From Bacteroidales bacterium (lineage in GTDB: Bacteria; Bacteroidota; Bacteroidia; Bacteroidales; GCA-2748055), in the NCBI GenBank assembly GCA_029210725.1, contig JARGFM010000003.1:62001-126000 (forward strand): a DNA stretch of 64,000 bases, read 5' to 3'. The position numbers were made by a program, and so were the translations under genes. Below, in pieces: positions 26,938-35,431 of this stretch; the stretch's first letter is position 1; every line of letters begins with the position of its first letter. The notes below the pieces were generated by a model. That model was not told the DNA's origin and ran no database searches. It saw nothing but the letters and a program-made list of their open reading frames with translations.

Positions 26938-28374
26938 ATGAAGCGAAAAATGTTCCTGCTTGTACTTGCTGCCATACTCGTTCAGGCAAGTGTTACAGCC
27001 CAGTTTTTAAAGGTTTCGGACAACCAGCGATTCCTGGTGACTTCAGAGGGTGCGCCCTTCTTCTGGCTGGGTGATACCGGCTGGGAAATGCTTCACCGGC
27101 TCGATCGGCAGGAAATGGACCAATATATGCGAAACCGCGCCGGGAAAGGATTTACAGTAATCCAGACGGTGATCGTCGGAGAGATTGACGGACTGGCATT
27201 TCCCAATATGGAGGGCCATCTGCCCTTCAAGGATTTTGATCCGGCGCGACCCACCGAGGGTTATTTTACTATGGTTGACTATGCAGTGATGAAGGCCCGG
27301 GAATATGGACTTGTTCTGGCAATGCTGCCTACCTGGCACAGTTATGTATTGCCTGGCTCCCATCCGCTGCTTAATGAAGAGGCTGTGTTTAATTCTGAGA
27401 ATGCCTATGCTTATGGAAAGTTCCTGGGAGAACGCTATAAGGATGCCCCCAATATCGTATGGGTCCTGGGAGGGGACTGGCCCGCCGGTCCCCAGATCGG
27501 GATCTGGGACGCCATGGCCGCGGGCCTTGGCGAGGGAGATTCGGGCGTCCACCTGCTTAGCTATCATCCCCGCGGGCAGCAGACCAGCTCCACCTGGTTA
27601 CACAACAGGGAATGGCTCGATTTTAATATGGTGCAGACCGGGCATCAGGCACCCTCTTTCAATGTTTACGACTGGATCAGCAACGATTATTACCTGACTC
27701 CGCCCAAACCGGTGCTTAATGGAGAACCCTCCTATGAAGAAATTAGCATCTGGTTTAATCCGGCCAATCCCAGGCACGATGCCTATGAGGTCAGGAAACA
27801 GGCCTACTGGTCGGTTTTTGCAGGAGCCTTTGGCCACACTTACGGCAACAACAATATCTGGCAGATCAACCGGGGGGATGAGAGCAGCCGGATATGGCCC
27901 AACCGGTCCTGGGACAAAGCTCTGGAGAGTCCGGGTGCCGGACAACTGATACACCTTCGGAGATTGATGGAGTCGAGACCATTTCTTTCAAGGATCCCGG
28001 ATCAGAGCCTATTATTTGGTGATAATCCATCCCATGCCTCCGATCATATCCGGGTCACACGCGATGGCTCAGCTGGTGAAAGTGATGCCACATATATCAT
28101 GGCTTACCTGCCTTATTACAAAAGTTTTAAGATCAATACTAAGGTGATCCCCGGCACCAGGCTAAAAGTATGGTGGTACAACCCTCAAACGGGCCATGCC
28201 TACTTGCAGGCTTATTTGGATAACCGGGGGGAGTTTGAGTTTTCCAACTGGGATGGTATGATCAAAGAAGGCATGGGGGGGCCCGACTGGGTGGTGGTGA
28301 TCGATGATGCTTCGGCCGGATATGAAGCGCCCGGACGCCAGATTATTCCCGGCAAAAAGAGGAGTGGTCCTTAA
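26938..28374 (+). CDS. Glycoside hydrolase family 140-like (DUF4038) enzyme
   Basis: 478 residues with signal peptide LVLAAILVQASVTAQ. The N-terminal segment RFLVTSEGAPFFWLGDTGW starts a TIM barrel of the DUF4038 type; NIVWVLGGDWPAG, FNMVQTGHQAP and PVLNGEPSYEEI mark strands and the likely catalytic acids. Residues about 385-470 match the small collagenase-type beta domain usual at the end of these proteins (WWYNPQTGHAYLQ). Characterised GH140 enzymes remove apiose from the rhamnogalacturonan-II side chain, but the family is varied. The GH78 rhamnosidase downstream would fit a pectin- or ulvan-like substrate. Confidence 0.8.
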   Translation: MKRKMFLLVLAAILVQASVTAQFLKVSDNQRFLVTSEGAPFFWLGDTGWEMLHRLDRQEMDQYMRNRAGKGFTVIQTVIVGEIDGLAFPNMEGHLPFKDFDPARPTEGYFTMVDYAVMKAREYGLVLAMLPTWHSYVLPGSHPLLNEEAVFNSENAYAYGKFLGERYKDAPNIVWVLGGDWPAGPQIGIWDAMAAGLGEGDSGVHLLSYHPRGQQTSSTWLHNREWLDFNMVQTGHQAPSFNVYDWISNDYYLTPPKPVLNGEPSYEEISIWFNPANPRHDAYEVRKQAYWSVFAGAFGHTYGNNNIWQINRGDESSRIWPNRSWDKALESPGAGQLIHLRRLMESRPFLSRIPDQSLLFGDNPSHASDHIRVTRDGSAGESDATYIMAYLPYYKSFKINTKVIPGTRLKVWWYNPQTGHAYLQAYLDNRGEFEFSNWDGMIKEGMGGPDWVVVIDDASAGYEAPGRQIIPGKKRSGP

Positions 28375-28409
28375 GGACTTCAGCATCCGGGCATACCAGC
28401 TTAGTCCTT
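28367..28409. repeat. Overlapping palindrome and inverted repeat at the end of the GH140-like gene
   Basis: GTCCTTAAGGAC at 28367-28378 is a 12-bp perfect palindrome that includes the TAA stop. Its right half, AAGGACT (28373-28379), can pair instead with AGTCCTT at 28403-28409. No U-run follows, so it is not a standard terminator. The rest of the 190-bp gap before the rhamnosidase shows nothing else definite. Confidence 0.4.
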
Positions 28410-28566
28410 CTGTCTTAAACTTATTCTTGACCCGTGCCAGGTCATTTGTTTGCACTACAGGCAGCTGCCGGCCTGCCATATATTATGAAAAGATCATAAT
28501 TGAAGATGTGGTTCCTTGGCAGATTTGAGCTATATTTAGGGTACATAACCTCAAACTGATTCTTCC

Positions 28567-31278
28567 ATGAAATTCCGCAACTTTCTTTTGAGCAGCCTGT
28601 TTTTAATGGCAGCGCCTGCTGTATCGGCACAACTACAGGTCACTTCCCCGACCACCGATTACAAGACCAATCCCATTGGTATGGATAATCCCGCTCCCCA
28701 GCTTAGCTGGATCATTCAATCGGACCAGAACAACACCATGCAGGAATCCTATGAAATCCATGCTGCCCTGGATCCGGCGGATCTGGCAAAGAAGGGAAAG
28801 CAGGTCTGGAATACGGGAACTGTGGTTTCCTCCCGGAGCATTCATATCCGGTATCAGGGTCAGGCGCTCAAGTCTTACCAGCGTGTATACTGGCAGGTTC
28901 GGGTGGCGGACAATCACGGGAAGAAGAGTAAATGGAGCGAACCGGCTTTCTTTGAGATGGGAAAGCTGAAGAGTGCCGACTGGGTGGCCGACTGGATCAC
29001 TCCGGCCTGGGAAGAGGATCCGAAAAAATCGGAGCCTTCGCCCTACCTGAGGAAGGAGTTTGCCTTGAATAAGCGCATTAAACAGGCCAGGCTATATATC
29101 AGTAGCCAGGGGCTTTATCAGGTTGAGATTAACGGGAAAAGAGTAGGGGACCAGGAGTTTACTCCCGGATGGACCAGCTACGATACCCGGCTGCAATACC
29201 AGACCTACGATATCACCTCCCTGCTGGTTCAGAGCCGGAATGCCGTGGGGATTGTTCTGGGCGATGGCTGGTTCAGGGGCAACCTGGGATGGATTGACGG
29301 AAGAAACAACTGGGGAGAAAAGCTGGCAGCCCTTGCAGAGATTATCATTGAATATGCGGATGGGACCAGTGCTACAATCTCCACCGATGATAGCTGGAAA
29401 GCCAGCACCGGTCCGATTCTGGAATCGGATATTTACAATGGAGAGGTCTATGATGCGGGCAGAGAACTGACTGGCTGGAGCACGGTGGCTTATGACGACA
29501 GTCAATGGAAAGGAACAGCCAGGATGGAAATTTCAAAGGAGAAACTGATTGCTCCGGAAGGGCCTCCCGTGAAGATTGTAAACACCCTGGAGCCTGTTTC
29601 CATTGAAAAGAGGGAGGAAGGCTGGCTGGTTGATATGGGTCAGAACATGGTGGGATGGATCCGGATCAGGGCTTCTGGTAACAGCGGGGATGTGCTTACC
29701 CTCCGGCATGCCGAAGTGCTGGATAAGGAGGGAAATATGTATTATGAGAACCTGCGCGCTGCCAAATGCACCAACACCTATAAGCTTAAAGGCGGAACCG
29801 AGGAAAGCTTTGAGCCCCACTTCACCTTTCAGGGATTCCGCTATGTAATGGTATCCGGTTATCCGGGCGAGCTGACTGCCGATAAGATCCGGGGCATGGT
29901 GATTCACTCTGCCATGGAGCCTTCAGGCACCTTTGAGTGCTCGGAACCCCTGCTAAACCAGCTGCAGCATAATATTGTATGGGGATTGAAAGGAAATTTT
30001 CTGGATGTGCCCACCGATTGTCCCCAACGGGATGAACGACTTGGTTGGACCGGCGATGCACAGGTATTTGCACCTACTGCCTGCTTTAATACGAATGCAG
30101 CAACATTCTATCGAAAATGGTTGAAGGACCTGGCTGCTGATCAGAAAGAGGATGGATCCATTCCACACGTGGTACCGGATATCCTGGGAGGTGCGGGAGC
30201 TACCGGCTGGGCCGATGCAGGGGTTATTATCCCCTGGGTCGTGTATCTGGATTACGGCGACCTGACGGTTCTGGAGAACCAGTATGAGAGCATGAAGGCC
30301 TGGATTGAATTTATGAAGGAGCGTGCCGGGGAGGATCTCATCTGGACGGGAGATTTTCATTTTGGCGACTGGCTTGCCTTTGCCTCCAACAGATCCGATT
30401 ACATGGGGGCCTATACCCTCAAGGACCTGATTGCCACCGCCTATTATTCCTACTCCTCTTCCATAGTGGCGAAAACCGCAGCGATTCTGGGACATGAGGA
30501 AGAGGCCCGGTATTACAGCCAGCTTTCCGAACAAATCAAAGACGCATTTAACAGGGAATTTGTTACCCCAAACGGCCGCCTGGTGGCTAATACCCAGACG
30601 GCCTACACCCTGGCCCTGGCCTTTGACATGCTGGACGAGGAGACTGCTGAAAAAAGTGCAGCCTATCTGGCCGGGGATGTGGAACAATTCGGACATATAA
30701 CGACCGGCTTCCTGGGTACCCCCCTGATTTCAATGACACTTACGGAAATTGGCAGGAACGATCTGGCCTATCAGTTGCTGAACCGCCAGGAGTATCCTTC
30801 CTGGCTCTATCCGGTAACCATGGGTGCCACCACCATCTGGGAACGCTGGGACGGACAGAAGCCCGATTCCACCTTCCAGGATCCCGGGATGAATTCCTTT
30901 AACCATTATGCTTACGGGGCCATCGGGAAATGGATGTACCAGGTAGTTGCAGGAATTGGAAGAGATGAAAACAATCCCGCCTACAAGCATATCATCATCC
31001 GGCCTCGTCCGGGTGGAGGGCTCAGTTCGGCAAGGGCCACCCATCAATCCATGTACGGTGAAATTATCTCGGGGTGGAAGCTCGATGGAGAGCAACTGAC
31101 CATGGAGGTGGTCATTCCTGCCAATACCAGTGCCACCATCCATATACCAGGGGAGACCACAGGGATCACCATCAATGGAAGCAGCCCGGAGGACTCGGGA
31201 ATGGAAATTAAAGAGCTGGAGGGTGAGGTGCTTGCAAATACCGGATCAGGGACTTTTACCATTGTCACAACGTTGTAA
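28567..31278 (+). CDS. Alpha-L-rhamnosidase, glycoside hydrolase family 78
   Basis: 903 residues, signal peptide LLSSLFLMAAPAVSAQ. Order: N-terminal fibronectin-like domain (NPAPQLSWIIQSD, then YWQVRVADNHGKKSKWS), the rhamnosidase N domain (ARLYISSQGLYQVEINGKRV), the beta domain (VDMGQNMVGWIRIR), the (alpha/alpha)6 catalytic domain with DCPQRDERLGWTGDAQVFA carrying the conserved acids, and the C-terminal beta domain (KHIIIRPRPGGGLSSA). It removes terminal alpha-L-rhamnose from polysaccharides or glycosides in the periplasm. A sulfatase gene begins 10 bases after the stop, so the two are likely coupled, suggesting rhamnose that is or neighbours a sulfated sugar. Confidence 0.95.
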   Translation: MKFRNFLLSSLFLMAAPAVSAQLQVTSPTTDYKTNPIGMDNPAPQLSWIIQSDQNNTMQESYEIHAALDPADLAKKGKQVWNTGTVVSSRSIHIRYQGQALKSYQRVYWQVRVADNHGKKSKWSEPAFFEMGKLKSADWVADWITPAWEEDPKKSEPSPYLRKEFALNKRIKQARLYISSQGLYQVEINGKRVGDQEFTPGWTSYDTRLQYQTYDITSLLVQSRNAVGIVLGDGWFRGNLGWIDGRNNWGEKLAALAEIIIEYADGTSATISTDDSWKASTGPILESDIYNGEVYDAGRELTGWSTVAYDDSQWKGTARMEISKEKLIAPEGPPVKIVNTLEPVSIEKREEGWLVDMGQNMVGWIRIRASGNSGDVLTLRHAEVLDKEGNMYYENLRAAKCTNTYKLKGGTEESFEPHFTFQGFRYVMVSGYPGELTADKIRGMVIHSAMEPSGTFECSEPLLNQLQHNIVWGLKGNFLDVPTDCPQRDERLGWTGDAQVFAPTACFNTNAATFYRKWLKDLAADQKEDGSIPHVVPDILGGAGATGWADAGVIIPWVVYLDYGDLTVLENQYESMKAWIEFMKERAGEDLIWTGDFHFGDWLAFASNRSDYMGAYTLKDLIATAYYSYSSSIVAKTAAILGHEEEARYYSQLSEQIKDAFNREFVTPNGRLVANTQTAYTLALAFDMLDEETAEKSAAYLAGDVEQFGHITTGFLGTPLISMTLTEIGRNDLAYQLLNRQEYPSWLYPVTMGATTIWERWDGQKPDSTFQDPGMNSFNHYAYGAIGKWMYQVVAGIGRDENNPAYKHIIIRPRPGGGLSSARATHQSMYGEIISGWKLDGEQLTMEVVIPANTSATIHIPGETTGITINGSSPEDSGMEIKELEGEVLANTGSGTFTIVTTL

Positions 31279-31288
31279 AATTCCTGGC

Positions 31289-32695
31289 GTGAGACAGCTT
31301 TTGTACCTGCTTCTGATTCTGTTCGCGTGGAGCTGTACTTCCGAAAGCAACAGGCCGCCGGAAAGACCAAATGTATTGTTCATTGCGGTGGATGATCTTC
31401 GACCCGAACTCGGCTGCTATGGCAGGGAATGGATCCATTCTCCCCATATCGACCGCCTGGCTGCGGAAGGGACCAGGTTCGACCGTTCGTACTGCAACAT
31501 CCCGGTTTGCGGCGCTTCCAGGGCCAGTCTGATGACGGGATTGAGACCGGCGCGGAACCGCTTCCTGACTTATCTGACCCGGGCCGACGAAGAGGCCCCG
31601 GGGATCACCACACTGCCCGGTCATTTCAGGAAGCACGGGTACTATACCATCAGCAACGGCAAGATTTTTCACCACGACGATGATGCCATGGACAGCTGGG
31701 ATGAGATCTGGCACCCCGGATCCAACAGCCGTTCCTGGAGAGACTATGCCCTCCCGGAAAATATCGAGCGGGACACCTCTGACCGGTTCCGGGGTCCGCC
31801 CTTTGAACGGGCCGAGGTTTCGGACACGGTTTATAAGGATGGTAAAACTGCTGAAAAGACCATCCGGGATCTTCGGAAACTGAAAAAACAGGAGAAACCT
31901 TTCTTTCTGGCCACCGGGTTCCTCAAACCCCATCTCCCCTTTAATGCTCCGGAAAAGTACTGGAAGATGTATGACGGAAAGGTGAGCCTTCCAGAAAATA
32001 ACCATCCACCCGCCAATGCCCCTGCGGAGTCGCTGCACAACTTCGGAGAGCTCAGGGCTTATGCCGGAGTTCCCCCGGAGGGACCTGTACCGGATGAGTT
32101 TGCCAGGGAACTGATCCATGGCTACTATGCCTGCGTCAGCTATACCGACGCCCTGATCGGGAAGATCCTGGAGGAGCTGAAACAGCTGGAGCTGGACAGG
32201 AGCACGATTGTGATCCTCTGGGGCGATCATGGCTGGAACCTGAGGGAACACGGATTGTGGTGCAAACATTGCAACTACGAGACCTCGCTTCACACCCCTT
32301 TAATCGTCAGGGTTCCGGGGACCAAACAGGTAGGCGTAAGTTCAGAGATCGTGGAGTATGTGGATATCTATCCCACCCTTTGTGAACTGGCCGGACTGGA
32401 GCTTCCGGGTCACCTGCAGGGCAGCAGTTTCAGGGAGCTGCTTTACGATCCCCGGGCAAACAGTGATGGGGTAGCTGTTTGCCAGTGGTATGTCGGGATC
32501 ACGACCATCCGGGAACACTGGTTCTATACCGAGTGGGTGAATGATTCCGACAGCTCATACGCCCGGATGCTTTATGATCACAGGGTCGACCCGGAGGAGA
32601 ACTTTAATATTTCCGAAGCTCCGGAAAATGCGGAAACCATCAAAGCATTAAGTCAGGAAATGAGGCGCAGCAGGGCTCCGGAGTATTTCAAATAG
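31289..32695 (+). CDS. Sulfatase (Cys-type, iduronate-2-sulfatase-like), lipoprotein
   Basis: 468 residues from the GTG at 31289, the start that yields a clean lipoprotein signal (LYLLLILFAWSC, Cys16). The frame is open into the rhamnosidase gene, but that part is not sulfatase-like. Metal residues Asp35-Asp36 occur in FIAVDDLRPELGCYG; formylglycine motif CGASR begins at Cys74. LPFNAPEKYWKMYD and LWGDHGWNLREHGLW are typical of the iduronate-2-sulfatase-like group, which in marine bacteria also acts on ulvan- or fucose-type substrates. Ten bases after the GH78 gene, hence probably the same operon. Start confidence is lower than function confidence. Confidence 0.88.
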   Translation: MRQLLYLLLILFAWSCTSESNRPPERPNVLFIAVDDLRPELGCYGREWIHSPHIDRLAAEGTRFDRSYCNIPVCGASRASLMTGLRPARNRFLTYLTRADEEAPGITTLPGHFRKHGYYTISNGKIFHHDDDAMDSWDEIWHPGSNSRSWRDYALPENIERDTSDRFRGPPFERAEVSDTVYKDGKTAEKTIRDLRKLKKQEKPFFLATGFLKPHLPFNAPEKYWKMYDGKVSLPENNHPPANAPAESLHNFGELRAYAGVPPEGPVPDEFARELIHGYYACVSYTDALIGKILEELKQLELDRSTIVILWGDHGWNLREHGLWCKHCNYETSLHTPLIVRVPGTKQVGVSSEIVEYVDIYPTLCELAGLELPGHLQGSSFRELLYDPRANSDGVAVCQWYVGITTIREHWFYTEWVNDSDSSYARMLYDHRVDPEENFNISEAPENAETIKALSQEMRRSRAPEYFK

Positions 32696-32811
32696 CCAAT
32701 TCTCATCTTAAAAATTTTCTTTTTACAGGCTTTCAGGCGATCTGCAGGGCACTGGACACATATATGTGCATTCAGGCCTGCATACTATCGTCTAACAAAA
32801 AATTGCTTGTA

Positions 32812-33585
32812 ATGAAAATGAACAGAAAGTGCCTAATTCTCCTGCCCCTGGCAGGTTTATTCCTTTTTTTCCACTATGGATGCAACAAGGATGAAGAAAG
32901 TGAAAGTTCTAAGAGTGAGAGCTCCAACTCCCTGGTATATGAGGATGAGACCCTTTTGGACCAGGTCAGCCCCTATTTCTATGACAATCATATTTACCGG
33001 ATCGAACTGCTGGGAGCAAACCAGGAACGGGAGCAGATTGTCCGTGAGGCTCTCGAAAACGGGGTAGAAGAGGAGTTCCTGATGATCGATCAGGCCCAGA
33101 AGTACTTCTTCAACCATACCGCTGTGATCATGTATTCCATCCCAACCCTGGATCCCGAGCAAACCCTGATCCTCTATGAAACAGGTGGACTCTACCAGGT
33201 CAGTATGGCCCATTACCGGCCGGCAGAGAGGGGACTCATGTATTTTGAGCTGAAAACCATGGATGATCACAACTATTTTTCCCTGAAACTGGATGATCAG
33301 ATGCGAATGGGAGAGTTGAAAGTTTTTGAAAACGAAAAGATAAAAAGTTTCAATAGTGCGGTTTATTCCTTAACTTACATGGACGAAAGCCAGGAGAAAA
33401 GCCTGAAAGGTGCAGAAGCCGAATGCTGCAGAAAGGAGAGTAGCTGGAAAGCCTGTATGAACTGCACGCTTGATGACTGCAGCAGCAGTTGGTTATGTAA
33501 GGCTACATCTCTTATAGCACCGGTTGAACTTGTTGCAGCTTTTGCTGCGTCCTGTATCGGTGCCGGACCGGATAGCAGATGTTAA
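32812..33585 (+). CDS. Lipoprotein with a cysteine-rich C-terminal domain
   Basis: 257 residues from ATG 32812 (a second ATG lies two codons on). The signal CLILLPLAGLFLFFHYGC ends in a lipobox cysteine at about residue 24, followed by a Lys/Glu/Ser-rich linker. The middle, about 45-200, is an acidic alpha/beta region of unknown family. The last 55 residues hold eight cysteines: CC, WKACMNC, DDC, WLC, then a hydrophobic IAPVELVAAFAASC and a final SRC. The spacing resembles Cys-rich bacteriocin domains of the halocin C8 type; this is a visual likeness, not a proven match. A small two-helix membrane protein gene follows 16 bases on. Function unknown. Confidence 0.6.
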   Translation: MKMNRKCLILLPLAGLFLFFHYGCNKDEESESSKSESSNSLVYEDETLLDQVSPYFYDNHIYRIELLGANQEREQIVREALENGVEEEFLMIDQAQKYFFNHTAVIMYSIPTLDPEQTLILYETGGLYQVSMAHYRPAERGLMYFELKTMDDHNYFSLKLDDQMRMGELKVFENEKIKSFNSAVYSLTYMDESQEKSLKGAEAECCRKESSWKACMNCTLDDCSSSWLCKATSLIAPVELVAAFAASCIGAGPDSRC

Positions 33586-33601
33586 ACCAAATATTATCCG
33601 T

Positions 33602-33811
33602 ATGAATCGTTACACAAAAGTTAAATTCTGGAGTCTCCCGGTCGTAGGGATCGTGTGTATTCTTATCGGAGGCTTTTTATATCCGTATGGCCCCGAAAAG
33701 AGGGTCTATGCTGATTTTTTTCTTCTTGCCGGGCTGGGGCAGATAGTTATATTTGCCGTGCTTCTTTTCTTCTGGGTTCGCCGGAAAAACAGGGAAGCTA
33801 AGAAAGCTTAA
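33602..33811 (+). CDS. Small two-helix membrane protein next to the Cys-rich lipoprotein
   Basis: 69 residues from the ATG at 33602; the frame is open 26 codons further upstream but only within the preceding gene. Two hydrophobic helices, about 11-30 (WSLPVVGIVCILIGGFLYPYG) shortened by a basic turn, and 40-62 (FFLLAGLGQIVIFAVLLFFW), end in a strongly basic tail RRKNREAKKA, so both ends are likely cytosolic. No family is recognised. Being placed directly after a Cys-rich putative peptide precursor, it could be an immunity or accessory protein, but nothing in it proves this. Confidence 0.55.
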   Translation: MNRYTKVKFWSLPVVGIVCILIGGFLYPYGPEKRVYADFFLLAGLGQIVIFAVLLFFWVRRKNREAKKA

Positions 33812-33828
33812 GTCCTGAAATCAACAGC

Positions 33829-33876
33829 AGCCCGGATTTTAGCCAGGTAGTTCTCAACCGGCACGTAATCCGGGCT
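33829..33876. repeat. Long perfect inverted repeat after the small membrane gene
   Basis: AGCCCGGATT at 33829-33838 and AATCCGGGCT at 33867-33876 form a 10-bp stem with a 28-nt loop. There is no U-run after the right arm, so it is not a standard intrinsic terminator; it may end or stabilise the transcript of the two preceding genes. The rest of the 33812-34023 gap shows no gene. Confidence 0.6.
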
Positions 33877-34023
33877 ACTGTTTCCGGATCCCAGGGCAGA
33901 TCCGTGTTTCAAAAGACAGATTCCCGCAGGCAACATTCAAATTTATGCTCATTTCCTGAGTCAGGCTGGCTCCAAATCAAATTCAGTGCTTAAATTTAGT
34001 AGCACAAAATATTTGAGAAGGAA

Positions 34024-35415
34024 ATGCATAAATTTTTACTTCTGTTATCGATCCTGGGCTACTTCTGCTCCTGGAGTGTTATAAACGCACAGGAACCAAC
34101 GGGCTTGCAGGTAAGCCGGGAATTTCCCCAGTACTGGGAATATCATGGTGAACCGGTTCTGCTTCTGGGTGGATCGGACGAAGATAACCTGTTCCAGTTG
34201 CCGGGTCTGGAAGAACAGCTGGATCTGTTGCTTTCGGCAGGGGGAAACTACGTACGCAACACCATGTCGAGCCGGGACAGCGGCAATGTCTGGGCCTTTT
34301 ACTTCGATGCGGAAAAGGGAAAATATGACCTGAACCGATGGAATCCCGAATACTGGAGACGCTTTGGGGAACTGCTTAAACTTTCTTCAGAAAGAGGGAT
34401 CGTGGTACAGGTGGAACTCTGGGCCACCTTTGATTTTTACAGGGAGAACTGGGACAAAAATCCCTTCAATCCGAAAAACAATACCAATTATACCGCGGAG
34501 CGTACAAAACTGCCCCTGGAGGTAAGCACGCATCCCACCTTCTGCGATAATCCGTTTTTCTGGTCCGTGCCCGCTTGTCAGAATAACATGCCCCTGTTAA
34601 ACTACCAGCAGCGCTTTATCGATAAGATACTCTCCCTGTCCCTGGAATATGACCACGTGCTGTACTGCATCGACAACGAGACCTCGGTTACTTCGGAATG
34701 GGGGCGGTTCTGGTCGGATTACATCCGGAAAAAGGCAGCAGAGCAGGGGAGAAGCATTCATGTAACCGAGATGTGGGATCCCTGGGACCTGGATCATATT
34801 TCACACCGGGAGACTTTTGACCACCCGGAAACTTATTCCTTTGTGGAGATTTCCCAGAACAACCACCAGCGGGGACAAAATCAGTGGGACAATGGCCTGC
34901 GGCAGATCCGGAAGCTGAAAAATGCCGGAAATCTGAGGCCGGTCAACAATGTGAAGACTTATGGCAATGACCTGGGGACACACGGGGGTGGCACCCAGAA
35001 CGGGATCCAGAGTTTTATCCGGAGTACCCTCTTTGGTTCGGCTGCGGTGCGCTTTCACCGGCCAACATCGGGGCTCGGACTGGGCGATACTGCCCGGGCG
35101 GTCATTCACAGCATGCGTATGGCCACCTCGCGTATTGATTTCTTTCATGCAGAGCCTCACAATGAACTCCTCCTGCAAAGAGAGGAAAATGAAGCCTATT
35201 GCCGGGCGGTACCCGGGAAGGAATACCTGGTCTATTTTCCTGAAAGCGGAATTGTTGAACTGGATCCGGGGAAGTCGGAAAGCGGATGGGAGGTTCAGCA
35301 GCTGGAGATCCTGAGCGGAAAGTGGAAGAAACCGGAAGTGAAAGCGAGCGAGACCCTTCTTATTCTTCAGAGTCCGGGGAAACATTTTATCTTTATGATT
35401 CAGCAATCCCAATAA
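34024..35415 (+). CDS. Putative exported glycoside hydrolase-like TIM-barrel protein
   Basis: 463 residues, signal peptide LLLSILGYFCSWSVINAQ. YWEYHGEPVLLLGGSDEDN opens like DUF4038/GH-A type barrels, with GNYVRNTMSSRD, RGIVVQVELWATFDF and VLYCIDNETSVTSEWG; the last contains a Glu placed as an acid/base would be, and SFVEISQNNHQRG may carry the second carboxylate. The C-terminal 90 residues are a beta domain (YLVYFPESGIVELDPG). I cannot assign a family; a distant relative of GH5-, GH140- or GH30-like enzymes is possible. An esterase gene follows 16 bases on, so the two probably act on the same glycan. Confidence 0.65.
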   Translation: MHKFLLLLSILGYFCSWSVINAQEPTGLQVSREFPQYWEYHGEPVLLLGGSDEDNLFQLPGLEEQLDLLLSAGGNYVRNTMSSRDSGNVWAFYFDAEKGKYDLNRWNPEYWRRFGELLKLSSERGIVVQVELWATFDFYRENWDKNPFNPKNNTNYTAERTKLPLEVSTHPTFCDNPFFWSVPACQNNMPLLNYQQRFIDKILSLSLEYDHVLYCIDNETSVTSEWGRFWSDYIRKKAAEQGRSIHVTEMWDPWDLDHISHRETFDHPETYSFVEISQNNHQRGQNQWDNGLRQIRKLKNAGNLRPVNNVKTYGNDLGTHGGGTQNGIQSFIRSTLFGSAAVRFHRPTSGLGLGDTARAVIHSMRMATSRIDFFHAEPHNELLLQREENEAYCRAVPGKEYLVYFPESGIVELDPGKSESGWEVQQLEILSGKWKKPEVKASETLLILQSPGKHFIFMIQQSQ

Positions 35416-35431
35416 ACATAATTGAAACCCT

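Noticed and set aside
31130-31288. Long N-terminal extension of the third sulfatase
   Set aside because: It is the rhamnosidase gene read in another frame; the GTG start gives a proper lipoprotein signal.
33829-33876. Intrinsic terminator at the long inverted repeat
   Set aside because: The stem is strong but the loop is long and no U-run follows, so it is listed only as a repeat.
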